64,000 nucleotides of DNA. Source: Dioscorea cayenensis subsp. rotundata (taxonomy: Eukaryota > Streptophyta > Magnoliopsida > Dioscoreales > Dioscoreaceae). The translations under genes were made by a program, and so were the position numbers. Below are positions 36,053-47,824 of this stretch, in pieces (position 1 is the stretch's first letter; each line of letters begins with the position of its first letter). The notes beneath the pieces were generated by a model, which worked only from the letters and a program-made list of their open reading frames with translations, was not told where the DNA came from and did not search any database. Location: assembly GCF_009730915.1 (NCBI RefSeq), contig NC_052489.1:26901916-26965915 (forward strand), read 5' to 3'.

Positions 36053-36655
36053 CATATTGTGGGCCCCACACATTTTTTTTTAATTTAATTTATTTATTTT
36101 TACATGTATGGTTGTTACGGAATAGGGGGAAAACCCCTTTTTTTTATTAATTTTTTTTTAATCTCTATATTTATTAGATTTTCAAACCCTAGCTGCCTCC
36201 ACCTCTTTGTTTCTTCTGATATAGATTCTTGTGTGGACCAAAAAAGAGAGAGATCTTGCCTCTTTCCTCTTTTTTTTGTGTGGTGCCATGGCGAGGTGAG
36301 CGCTTTTCATCAAGGGTTGTGTCGTTATTGTTGTGAGATAAGCGTTCTCATCCTAGATCTAGGGTTAAGTGATGGAATTCTTTTTATCTTCTAAATCTTG
36401 TTATTGTTTAATGTTCTTATTTAGGGATTATGCTATGTATTTGGTGGATTGATTTTTCTCATGATGAAACCGGCCATTGAAAAATAAATTTTCTATATTG
36501 ATTTGTAAAAAATTGTTGTTGCCTATGTTCATGATCACGTTCTCTGTGTTAAAAACATTATTCTTCATTTAAAAAATAATAATAATATTGCTATTATTAT
36601 TTTTGAAATTAGTGTGGAATTTAGGGTTGTTGGCGTCCCCTTTAGCACTCACAAA

Positions 36656-36727
<72 letters not shown>

Positions 36728-36995
36728 TTTTTGGATTGGATGGATGTGTTCATGCAAGTCAGGTTCTATATATATATTATATATATATTGATAGATTGTA
36801 TTGTTTCTTTTAAGAAAACTTAGTTTTAGATTCCACTGAATTTTGATGAATGGAACAAAGTTGGTTGAGGTTCTGCAGTTGGTATATATATATATATATA
36901 TATAATTGATTAATTGTTTTAGATATCGTATTTGTTTTGATTTCTTAGGGATTAGCGGAGAAGTTTTATGTATGAATAGTTAACACACACAGATT

Positions 36996-37042
<47 letters not shown>

Positions 37043-37318
37043 AAATTAGATTGTTTGATGTTTTAAGTGTTATGATAGTTAGGATAGGAATTTGATCCAC
37101 TGTATATTTATGTGTATATGTAGCATGTTTAGCGTTTTAATATATTGGAATGTACTCTTAAATATAGGGTATTCTGTGGAAGCCTAATTTCGGAGTGCTT
37201 TTAATTTTGGTGTTATTTAGTCAGGTAAGTATACCATATATAAATATCAGTACATATTTTTTTTGAATTTTGATAAATTGTCATTTTGATTTATTCACTT
37301 ATTTATTTTTGGTAATGG

Positions 37319-37371
<53 letters not shown>

Positions 37372-38555
37372 TTCAATTAAATTTTATTTAATATATATTA
37401 AAATTTTGACTGCTCATTCTTCTGACTTTCGTGAGCATGTGTGAAAAGGGTGTTGTTATTTTTTTTATTTATTTCAGATTTACAATCACATATGTTCTGA
37501 CTTATGTGAGCTTTTAGGATTTTTTTTTTTTTATATTTATTTAAATTCTTTTTCAGAAACTCCAATTACCATAATTTCTTCTAATATAGAAACTAATGAA
37601 TTATTTTGATATACTTGTTAAATATTAATTATTATTGTCACATGATTGATTAAATTTCTAAATATTGTTGTGAGACATTAGCATTATCTTAATTTGAAAT
37701 AATTGGAATTATTTTCATCAGAAAACGGGATCACCGAATTTCAGTATTACTGTGTTGACAATAATTTTGGACATACCAATATATTTTTGTATAGAAATTC
37801 ATAGTCCCCAATTAACTATGCAATAACCCTGTCACTGGGGGTTAAACATTGACCGTGTCGACACGTACTTCTGACATAGAAACTATAATTTCACATCGTT
37901 CCGTCGGTGAAAAATAACGGCTTTTGATATTCTGGCTCTGGTCACCGAGGGTAAACTTATGAGTTCTGAAATCTGACTCGAGTCACCGAGTTTAAATAAA
38001 TGAGTTATGATGTTTACTTTTGGCATTAATTGTTTAAGGGACTTATATGCTCGTTACTTTGGTAAATTAAATTTGTTTTGAATTATTTCTGATTTCTGGG
38101 TTTCTTTTGATATTATTCTGTTATGTTACATTTTGTATGTTTTTAAAGATCATTGAATATTTTGTGATCCCTATATTTTTAGTGGTTGCTTACTGGGCTC
38201 CCAACCTCATTAAGTTGTTCTCTCTCTTTCAAATCAGGAGTAGGGTTGAGTAGTGGACAGCTTAGCGGGGTCGTTGAGCAAGTTGCCTTCTAGTTCTTTA
38301 TCAACTTAATAAACTTCCTTTGTTGTGGACTTAGAACTTCTTGTCTTATGTTTAATGTCATGTGAGACACTTGTTTTTGTTTTTGTTGTATTTCGGGAAT
38401 TGTGCCTCTATGTTGCTTTTGAAAGTTAATGTCTTTGTTAAAGGTTGTTTTGTCTAGTATGAGACAGGTTTTGAGGCTTTGCCTACTTACTTAGTCATGA
38501 CTTTGTAGGTATGCGGCCGTTTATCAATGTTTCAGGTTCGGGGCGTGGCACATAT
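36053..38555 (+). mobile_element. solo LTR, about 2.5 kb, 5-bp TSD
   Basis: CATAT at 36053-36057 and 38551-38555 flanks 36058-38550, which runs TGTGGGCCCC...GGGGCGTGGCA (TG..CA ends). There is no second LTR and no inner region, so this is a solo LTR left by recombination. The GGGGCGTG(A/G)CA end is common in plant Ty3-type elements, so Ty3 (Gypsy) is likely but not proven. It carries several long (AT)n and (TTA)n arrays (36661-36723, 36882-36904, 37006-37037, 37321-37369). Identical target duplications suggest moderate age. A matching tail is at 8425-8520. Confidence 0.78.
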
Positions 38556-39067
38556 AAAAATCCTGATGCATGCTAGTTCATTGTTTAACGAAATTCTATT
38601 ACATCTTGAATAATTATTCATGTTTCCCTCTTACAGTCGAGTGATCAACAATCTCTACATACCCACAAGACACAACATAACCACATATACAATATAACAA
38701 ATGTTAACCAAAAGGCACATACACTAATTCAAGCAAATTGAAGTTACTGATCACATAAAAAGGAGAATAGGGTAAAGGGTAAAAACAGAATACGCACCTT
38801 TTTATTCCATCTTATTCTCCTTCTAAAACTTCAATCAACTGTCAAAGTTCATCAAAAGAATCACCAATAACAAACAAGCAAGAAAAATATCTCACAAAAA
38901 AGTAAGAATTGGTTTAAAAAATCACAAAAATAAAACACAAATAATAACAATGATGCATTAACTTGTCTGGTTGTGGTGGAGATAGCTGATGATCTCGAGT
39001 CAATTGGTGGCATCGACGGTGGCGTGGTGTACCAGTCTCGTCAAATGAGACGATGAGGAAGGGCTTC
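38556..39067. other. spacer
   Basis: No gene or clear element seen. Confidence 0.4.
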
Positions 39068-39300
39068 TCAGCTGCGGCGGTGCGCCGATGGTGTTAGGAG
39101 ATGCGTCGTGGAAGAGACGCTTTGGAGATATTTCGGAGAGAGAGACAAAGATTTAGAAAAGAGAAATGAAATGAGTTCTTGTTTTTTTCTCTTTAAGACA
39201 GGAGAGAGATAATGGGATGACGTGGATGTCACATAGGCATCCACGTCATTCAGCCCATTCTTTCGGATGAGCATTTCAGTCGAAATAGCATTTCTCATTT
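39068..39300 (-). repeat. dispersed repeat, copy 2 (inverted relative to 34083-34240)
   Basis: The minus strand reads AATGGGCTGAATGACGTGGA then CCTGTCTTAAAGAGAAAA, matching copy 1 at well over 70 percent by eye. Confidence 0.6.
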
Positions 39301-39629
39301 TTCTTATACATGCGTAAAAATAGTTATATTTATTAGTAAATTTATATAAATTATTTTTTATTTATTATGATAAAAAAGATTCTCTTTATAATGATAAAAT
39401 AAAAATAATTAAAAATCAAGAAAACCTCTGTCTACCTGGAGAACTTTTTAACTTTAATCGTGGAAAGATCTGAATAAATAAATAAATGTCTTATAAATAC
39501 ACATAAAACTACTAAAAAAACATATTAATGACTCTTCTTTTTCGTTGGTATGCAAGTTTTTAATATTTCAAATGAGAAGGGAGAACACACATCGCCATGT
39601 GGTTTGTATAGTAGGAGTGAGTTAGCATA

Positions 39630-40327
39630 TTTCAAATGGAAATGTACATTATAAATATTACACAAATCATAACAATCGAAAAAACTATTTCGATAGTGTA
39701 TACATACGAAAATGCAAAACAAAACAAAACCCTAGCCGAGAAATCTCCCTGCAGACTAACAAAACCCCAGCTGAGAAATCCCCCTGCAGACTTCAATATC
39801 TTCCAACAAAAAGCAGAGCACAAAACAAAACCGAAAAAAATCTTTCTGTAATGTAGCAGCTTAACATAAAACCATACTCAATACCTTAGATTGCAATCGA
39901 TGAAATGCCAACTAGTTGCATGGGGACTTCTCCTTCGAGATACCGTGGAAAGGGAAAAAGTCGATGAAATGCCAATTACAGAGGCTCACGTAGAGACAAC
40001 TCGAGACGACTGAAATGGAAAAGTCAAGACGTGAGTTGAGAAAAAGCAATTAAACGAGCTCCAATAAATTGCCTCTCGGGGTTACCCCTACGGAAAACCG
40101 CCCACTTCCTCTCAAATCGCCGAGATGGGCTGCAGTCCCACGACTCCCCCATGCAAGGGCATTTTCGTCCCAAAAAAATTTGAAACTCACTCCGCTCACA
40201 TCCGTTCTGAGGGTTTGGGGGTTTGAAAAACATAGACTTTAAAAGGAGGGGGTTTTTGGGGATTGCAAAACTAACGGGGTGTTTTTGGCAATTTTACAAA
40301 CTTAAAGGGTTTTTTTGGCAATTTCCA
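39630..40327 (-). mobile_element. fragment of a Kaonashi-type MULE terminus
   Basis: This stretch parallels 47160-47815, the terminal 650 bp of the complete element described below: ATTATAAATATTACACAAAT, CATTTCGAT..GTATACATA, CCCTAGCCGAGA.ATCTCCC, CTTCCAACAAAAA, and the terminal GGGTTTTTTTGGCAATTTCCAC. Its other end was not found, so it is a truncated sister copy. A short internal duplication (CCCTGCAGACT at about 39748 and 39782) is present only here. Confidence 0.75.
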
Positions 40328-40328
40328 C

Positions 40329-40367
<39 letters not shown>

Positions 40368-41365
40368 GCAATAATAAATTTGGACTTTCAATGAATGTTC
40401 GTTTCAAAGAGAATCCAATATCAAACTCTAAAGTTCACCTAAAATAAAGAAATAATTGTGTTAAGATATTAACTCCATATTTATATATATGTTCTTTTTA
40501 ATATGACACATTTATCGCCTATTTGTTAATAAATAAATAAAACAAAAATCAGAATTTAAATAATAAAAAAATTACAATATATCCTTCACACATATAACTT
40601 TTAAGCTAATAATTATATTAATTTAATTTAATTTAAAAGCATATATACTCTTTAAATAATAAAAATCATTAAATATGTATATATTAAAATATTTAAAATA
40701 TTAAATAGGCATTCTTTTAGGGAAATTATTTTAAATGTATGGACTAGTTATTAAAAATTAAATACATTTACACGTTGTGTGAATTCATGTTAATAAATAG
40801 TTTTATAAAAAAAATTAAATTAAAACATTGAAGTCAATCATAATCATTGAAATGTCCTTGGAAAATGAATACTCAACAACTTTTTTTAATTTTTTTAGAT
40901 ATATATTAAAATGTCATCAAAGCCTTTATATATATGGCGACAAAAGTCTAGCTAATCAAGACACCAATGCAAATAAAAAGGTTTTTATGTAAATTTAATG
41001 TTAATATTTGCTTAAAAAAAACTAGTTCTCTAAATAATTGATAATAATACAAGAAAGCTTTCTTTTTCCCACAGTTGACTGCCTTAAATGCCATCTCTTA
41101 ATTATAATTTTATACATTTCTTTTATTGTATATCATTACTAACAATTTTCATTTGTTTTTAGAAAAATTTATTCTAGTGAAAATTTATTATTATTTTATA
41201 CATTTCTTTTAGTATAATTATACAAGAAAGCTTTCTTTTATTATTATTTTCACTATAATATTTTCTTTTAATAATAATATATCTCATATTTCAAATCCCA
41301 ATCAATCCTTTCAGAAAAAAGCAATATAGTGATATAAGCACGATTTTAGTTTTTTTTAGTGTTAA

Positions 41366-41396
<31 letters not shown>

Positions 41397-41989
41397 CAAA
41401 ATTGCTTTTAATTTTATAGTTTTGGGACCATTATTGCACACGTAAATTGGTTGGTTTTGTTTTTTGTGTGCATGTAAGCATATAAACCACATATTATTTT
41501 TTTTTTGAAATAAATAAACCACATATTAATTATTAATAAATAAAAGAAGAAGAACATATAAAATTGAATTTATAACAAAATTGCTTGTCCTTCCGAAATT
41601 TTGTCATAAGTGGAAATTTAAGAATTATAATTAAATAAGTAATTATATAATTTGATATTTAAATAAATAAAAATAATTTAGAAAAAAAAAATGACAGTTT
41701 CATTTATTGAGAGATCTTTCTTTTCCTTTTTTTTTTATGAAATTGTCATTTATATATTTACAAAGGTAACTAAGAAAGAAAACCTTTAAGATAGCCTATG
41801 GACCACTTTAGATAAAAGTAATTGTAGTATGGTATTATTAAATTAATATTATTAAATAACATAACAATATACATTTCTATTATCTATACATATTATTAAA
41901 GTAGATGTATAATCTACTTCAAGAGCGTTTTAAGGAATAATTTTAATTTTTTTTTCTAACATTTAAGTTTTTATTTATATTACTTATAA
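40328..41989. other. AT-rich spacer, no gene seen
   Basis: Starts with a (TTA)n array (40329-40367). Very AT-rich, several (AT)n runs, no frame or terminal repeat recognised. Confidence 0.6.
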
Positions 41990-42254
41990 TATTAATAAGG
42001 GAAAATTACTGTTCACCCCTCGTAATTTTCAAAACTTCCCAAAAACCCCCTCCAACTTTTGCACACCCCGGACAGCCCTCCGTTATATTTTACATTCCTT
42101 TTAACCCCCCGCCGGTAAGTTGAAGTGGGTCCACGATATGAAATTCCTTTTTTTCGCCTCGCAAAAGGTGGGAAAAATAGACCCAATCATAACTTTCTTT
42201 TACGCATAGTTTTTTCAATGCCTCCTCGCTTGCTTTTTTTCTCAAACAAAGTTT

Positions 42255-42345
42255 TGAGGGCTCATATCTTGTTTCTCCTTGTTCTTGTTCTTGTTCTTGT
42301 TCTTCTTCTTCTTCTTCTTCTTCTTTTTTTCTTCTTCTCATTTGG
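42255..42345. repeat. (TTCTTG)n/(TTC)n microsatellite in the MULE
   Basis: CTTGTTCTTGTTCTTG passes into pure CTT repeats. It lies just inside the left terminus and creates spurious poly-Leu and poly-Glu frames. Confidence 0.85.
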
Positions 42346-42379
42346 TCGTATTCAATTTTAGCTCTTCCGATTAAATTAT

Positions 42380-43395
42380 GGAGAGTTTTTTTGTGCTATT
42401 GCTAGATACAACTGGGGAGGGGACGAGTGCTAATGTTCACTACCGACTTCTTGGGAATCAGTTAGAATGAAATATGTGAGCGATGGGGTCTCGATATTTC
42501 CCGTGTCGAGTGAAGTTTATCACACCCGATGGACATAAAACCAGTATGTCTCATATAAAACGAGGTTGACTTCCAGCGCATGTGTCACGTGCACTCCATC
42601 TTCAAATGTTCATTGTTGATCTTGTTGTTGGGGACGGATGATGTGGCATCGTATCCTACTGAAAACGAGTTCTTCTCGTTGTAAGTTTCTTCTCATTTAT
42701 GTTTATATAGTTGTAGAAGTTAATTATTGTTTATTATCCCTCGCCATCGCTTTACATTTATCAAGTTTCCATTTAAACACTATTGTCTCCGATTAACTTA
42801 TTAACTTATTATTTAACTTTTTTTGTTTTAACGCTTAAGATTTATGTTTATCGCTTTAAATATTTTTGTGTCTCGCTTTAAATATTGATCGTGTTCGCTT
42901 TAAACTAAAGTGTTGGCGGGAATTTCGAATCCTGGGCAACGCTTGCTCCACATCATGGCGAGCTCGAGGGTGTGGCATGCCTTCCTTCCTCATCCGATCA
43001 AGTCGAGTGTTGTCGCTGGATATCGACAATGTTTTTGAAGGCGTTGAACATTTCGTAGACGCACTTAGGAATTTTCTGCAATCAAAAAGGAATTTTCGAC
43101 TTCAAATTATCGAAGAACGAGAAACACCGAGTGATCGTGGAAGGAAGCTTCGACTTCAAAAATGGCGTATAAGGAAGCTATATTCCCCATACCCGGACAA
43201 ACGACGAGCTAATGGATGAAAAATCGCGAACTCGCGTTTGCGACTCGCGACGAGAAGGCAACCCGAGTGTCCTGAGACGAAAGAGGATCGAGTCGTAGCG
43301 TCCCGAGGTCCGCAAGTTGCGTTGTAGCCATCGCTATCGCTTTCGAGTCACAATCGCAGATCGTGGAATGAATCCATGTCGACTCAGGCATCGTG
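42380..43395 (+). pseudogene. MULE transposase relic, middle deleted
   Basis: 42378-42690 carries N-terminal remnants of a MuDR-type transposase: MESFFVLLLDTTGEGTS, then CRVKFITPDGHKTSMSHIK, then QRMCHVHSIFKC and DDVASYPTENEF. 43100-43390 carries what looks like the C-terminal part (KEAIFPIPDK-like and KRIES motifs ahead of a decayed CCHC-knuckle-like stretch). The catalytic DDE region and SWIM domain are missing, because only about 400 bp separate the two parts. Frames are broken in several places. Attribution of the N-terminal motifs comes from memory of monocot MULE proteins, not from a search. Confidence 0.6.
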
Positions 43396-46300
43396 TATAT
43401 ACTTCTTATTATTGTTTAAATATCGAACTTTATATTTAAATATATCTCTTACGTTTTAAATATTTTTATTCTCTGCTTTAACTCGTTATTTTTTTATCGC
43501 TTTAAAAATAAATTTGTATCCGCTTTAAAATGTACTAACGGGATGGTGCTAGCGGTTCCCCAGCTGCATTAATACACGATAATGTACCTCGCGGACTACA
43601 ATATCATCCAACAAGAACAGTAACCTCAAAACGAAACAGTAATGAATTTAATTGAATTTAGATACATGTACATTTACATCGACAAAAATTTGTCATGTTC
43701 TTCGGAAAAAATGAATCAATTTAAAACCGGGTTTACATTTCGAAACTATTACACCTATACAACGACTATGACCCCGCTTGCATACACTCCCTTCCCGGGT
43801 TCGCTTTTACACAAAGAAACGGAGTTTAAACAATTACATTGATATTTACACAATGAACTATATACTTAAACACCGAAAAGTGTATGTTAAACAATGAATC
43901 CGGATTATTAAAGAAAGAATCGTGTATACAAATATAGAAAGAATGACTAAGAACCCGCTTGCGAAGACTCCCCTCCTGGTCGTGATGCCGTACGCCTCCC
44001 TCCCTAAGTATGCGGGAAACATACCTTAATCGCAAATAAGGGACGTCGACCCCTGCGGTACCCAGTAGCTTCTCACCGGCGAGTAATCGCTCGATAAACC
44101 GCACGACATAGACGCCGCGATCGACACTTCCTTTTTTTCGTCGTGGGGCTTCGTTGTCGTGAACAAGCTGGGTACTATGGTCGCCGACTCGCCCAACTCC
44201 ATGTCGATACGTAGGTCGAATAGGTTCCACTGTCGAGATATACAAGTTCATATTAGAATGCCGATTATTTACCGAACACTATTACACAAAACACAAATTA
44301 TTAAAGCACTTACCATTTCTAGCGCTTTTTATCGTATTCTTCGCTGGCATGAAGAATAATGCCCGTATTCTTGTTTTTTTCATTGTCGAGGACTGACGAT
44401 ATGGAAGTGGCCACTCATAATTATCGGGAGGATGACGATGTCCACTTCACTGCAAGTTGCGCAGGCATCTCCAATCATAACCATCGTGGATTCATGTGCG
44501 TCGTCGCCTCGCTTTGACATGAACAAGGCCCGATGGCCGTGTGATGGACGCGCCTCTTATAACGATATGGCACTACGCTCATCGCTCTTTTGCAAGATAC
44601 ATACGAATGCGCCCATCACATCGCTCCCGCGACCATCTCCTTCCCCTCGAGCGTGTCGAATAGATCGCCCGTGTGGTGCCGACAGAGTCATTCTTCCACA
44701 CGCATACGGTCTGTGGTCGAACGGAACAAAAGACATGTAAACAATGTTGTAAGTATAAAATTAAACGTTAAAGTATAAACTTTAAATTCTATATTGAATG
44801 TTTAAACAGTAACGGTAATATTTAAAAGGGTATCACTTATAAGTTAAATGTTATACTCAGAATTTTTAAACGTTAACGCTCCTACTTAAATGGTAACTAA
44901 AAGCAGTTTTAAACAATATCATAAAAAAACTTCAAACTTACTTGTCCATAGGGGCGCTTGAGGAAGATCCTTATCAACTCCTCGCTCAGTACTTATCGAG
45001 GCGCGATTGATCAACGTATTTTTTTCTTCTGAATGAAGACTTTCCGAAGTTCTTCTACTTTTTTTATCGCTTCCTTTAATGGGGGACGACGGCAAAGATC
45101 AACGGGAGACACTTCCTTACATGCTTCTTGTTCTTGTGGGATCGTGTCCGCCTCGACGCGGCACGGTCGACCGTTGGTTCCACCGTGAATTCCCACTTCG
45201 CTGAGGATAGACTCAACGACCTTCTCAACCGTGAGTTCCACTAGCAGCAGATCAATGGGAGACACAACGTTGTCCGGTTGTTCTTCTTCATGGATTGTGT
45301 CCATCTTTGATGCCGTGATCGTCAGCGCCGGTTCCCACGTCAGATGCATGATGTCGTCAACACAGAGTCGACGATCTTTTCCACCGCGGCAAACTCAACG
45401 CCATCTTCAATCTCCTCCACCGTGATGGGCATGTCATCAACGTTAACAACATCAGCCGCCGATGGTCTGCCGCCGATGGTGTCGCTTATTATTTCATCGT
45501 CACCCGAGACGCGGGTGGAGACGGAGGCATTATTGTTTTCCTCTTTTTTGCAAGCTTCTTCGAATGAGGCCGTCTTTGAAGACCGAGTTGCAGTGACATC
45601 CTCGCCTAGTGCCGGCAGGGGAGCTGCCACGTTCGGGGTCGACACTGGCCGGGGAGAAGCCACGGTCGAGCGGGGTGGGGGAGGGCTTCTCGGCCTCGAC
45701 GAATACGTTTTGGCTTGAAGCGAGGGAGAACGGGCGTCCAGCGCGCAAGGAAGAGGTTGCCCTCTCATCTTGCCTTTGAGCAAGCGGTTCCGGAGCAATA
45801 GCATCCGACCGACGGTTGGCCCGAACAAATACTTCTTCATCAGCATTCGCCGGAACCAGCTCAGGAAACTAGCATGTGTAAAGCAAACAATCTTAGCGAA
45901 ATTATTTAGTTTAAACAATTAAAACTATATTTACACATGTAACTCGTATATTTAAACGTTATAACCTATTGTGTTAAACAGTAAACAAACAAATTAAACA
46001 TTAAACTAAAAGTTTAAACGGTAGTTGAACAAAGTTAAACGGTAAGTTATAATGTTAAACGATAGATGAATAAAGTTAAACGGTAAATGATATGGTTAAA
46101 CGTTAACGTCTACAGTTAAACAAAATATTTTTGAATTATTACCTCTTTTCCTTCGAGAGATGACAAACTCGTCTCTATCGTCGCTTGCTTCCGGTAAGTA
46201 TTTTCACCGTAGCACAAAGATCCTTGGGATCTTGCAGAACGGACTTTCTTTCCCGGCTCCCGGTCACCAGAAAACCAGATGTTAAGCGCCACTGCAACCC

Positions 46301-47146
46301 TTAACATACCCGGTGTTGGTCTTCTTCCCCGCAGCATCTAGATTGCGACTCGGGTAGCGGCTTGTGGTATGTCCTCCATAAGCCACTCGTGCGTCGCTTG
46401 CGCCCATGCGTAGCGCCCCCATTCCGTGTATATCATCGACATAATCAACGATCCGCTTAGGAACCGAGCAGGGAGGTATTTGGGAAGAGGATTGTACCCG
46501 TGAGGTACACCATCGTGAGTTTGGCAAAATTCTCCTCTTCTCCCTCCGTCCAACGAGTCGTCAAGAGTGCTCCCTCGATGGAGTCTCCGTGCTCTCGTGA
46601 CGTCTTCGATAAATACCTCTCTCGAAAGTCGACCGTGTTTTCTTCTTCGAAACACGATCGCCTCCCCATCGCAACGCAGCCAAGAACGATCGCCACATCT
46701 TCGGGCTCGAAAAGTCGCGATGCTTTCCCCGATCCTCGAATTTATTGGTGCGGTTATCGTATCTCGCAATGTAGAGTCAAGAAGGGCCCGCTCTTGGTAT
46801 ACGACTTCCAACTCAAGAATGTCGTGAACGGTGTTCTTTGGATGATCTCCCGATGTCGAGGGATCATGTGAACTTTCAATTCGACCCACGGTCTCCACTA
46901 CTGGGTGTCAAGTAGCATCGCCCATTAACTAGATCGACCGCCATAATCACAAGCTCGCGACAATAACAAAGCACATTGTTAAGCGGAAATGTAATTTGTT
47001 AAACGGTAAACACTCAGTTCTTAAACACTGATATCATTTTTTAAGCAGTGACGTATACTATTAAACAGAGATACAAATAATTAAACGGAGACGAACTAAC
47101 TTAAACGGTAAAGCTCATTGTTTAAACGGAGACCTCATTTTTACAA
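42730..47146. repeat. 20-21 bp periodic TTAAAC motif in all MULE noncoding blocks
   Basis: TTAAAC-like hexamers start at 45911, 45931, 45952, 45974, 45994, 46014, 46035, 46055, 46076, 46096, 46116 (intron); at 44737, 44761, 44782, 44802, 44822, 44844, 44866, 44886, 44909, 44932 (intron); at 46979, 46999, 47021, 47041, 47061, 47081, 47101, 47122, 47141 (5' block); at 43807, 43826, 43846, 43866, 43887, 43908 (3' block). The inverse motif (CGCTTTAAA) starts at 42730, 42751, 42772, 42793, 42812, 42835, 42855, 42877, 42899 and at 43415, 43435, 43455, 43477, 43501, 43524, on the transposase side. The 14 or so bases between motifs are not conserved. Coding blocks lack the pattern. Confidence 0.85.
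43945..46960 (-). pseudogene. DUF1985/Ulp1 (C48 peptidase) gene of the MULE, degraded
   Basis: Read on the minus strand. The start is probably at about 46945 (MAVDLVNGR). A DUF1985-like block lies at about 46870-46330 (KLTMVYLTGTILFPNTSL, RYAWAQATHEWLMEDIPQA), then ALNIWF and TYRKQATIETSLSSLEGKE up to the donor at 46142. Intron 45871-46142 is followed by an acidic, Ser/Thr-rich exon (45870-44942, ending RIFLKRPYGQ), intron 44711-44941, then the Ulp1-like domain: FDTLEGKEMVAGA, GAFVCILQKS, VILPIIMSGHFHIV (His motif), GSVDRGVYVVRFIERLL and VPYLRLRYVSRIL. The catalytic Cys expected in VDCGVYV is Arg. Two or three frame shifts are visible, so no active peptidase is made. Family assignment rests on motif memory. 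Confidence 0.65.
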
Positions 47147-47824
47147 CTGCAACCATATCAACTGAAAGGGTAAACGTAGATTATAAACATTACACAAAAC
47201 ACAACAATCGGAAAAACCATTTCGATCAGTATACATAGACGAAAAATGTAAAAACAAAACAAAAAAACCCTAGCCGAGACATCTCCCCTGCAGACTAACA
47301 AAAACCCCGACCGATTAATCCCCCGAAAGCTTTCAATGTCTTCCAACAAAAACAAAATCACAAACCAAAAACCGAAAAAAATGTCTCTTCGTAATGTAAT
47401 AGTTAACAAAAACCATAATGAATACCTTAGACTCGCAGTGACGAAATGCCGAATACTTGCACGGACTTCTTCTTCGAGACGCCCGGTGGAAAGGGAAGAG
47501 TGCTCGTGGGAAGAGAAGAGCTGGAGACGCAAGTTGAGCTGGAGTCGCGAGTTGAGAGAAGACAAGCAGCTGTAATGCCTAAGAAAAACCCACCCACTTC
47601 CTCTCACACCGCTGAAATGGGTGCAGCCACGACTTCCGCTAAGGGCATTTTCGTCCATAAAATTTTTAAATACACTCCGCTTTAATGCCCAGCTACGTAC
47701 TTTGGGGGTTTCAAAATCATGGAGTTGAAAAGGAAGGGGTTTTTGGGTATTCCGAAACTATGGGGGTTTGTTTGGCAATTTGGCAAAGTTGTAGGGTTTT
47801 TTTGGCAATTTCCACTATTAATAA

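Larger units (their letters stand above)
41990..47824. mobile_element. Kaonashi-type MULE (transposase relic plus Ulp1 gene), 9-bp TSD
   Basis: TATTAATAA at 41990-41998 and 47816-47824 flanks 41999-47815 (5817 bp). The ends are only weakly inverted (GGGAAAATTAC versus GTGGAAATTGC). The insertion is confirmed by a related empty site nearby: 47990-48060 reads TATTTATATTAATTATAATA then TTAATAATTAAAAAACATTAA, matching the left flank joined to the right flank. Inside are two convergent genes: a transposase relic on the plus strand (about 42380-43395) and a DUF1985/Ulp1 gene on the minus strand (about 46950-43945). Both are degraded, and the transposase lacks its middle. Convergent transposase plus SUMO-peptidase-like gene is the layout of KI-MULEs. 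The noncoding blocks consist of a 20-21 bp periodic repeat (see findings). Confidence 0.85.

Noticed and set aside
36569-36823. Ile/Tyr-repeat frames
   Set aside because: Translations of the (AT)n arrays in the solo LTR.
42090-42361. Poly-Leu and poly-Glu frames near the MULE left end
   Set aside because: Produced by the (TTCTTG)n/(TTC)n microsatellite.
45905-46125. CRISPR-like array (short repeats with spacers)
   Set aside because: The repeated part is only about 6-8 bp, the context is a plant transposon intron, and there are no cas genes; a periodic motif, not a CRISPR.
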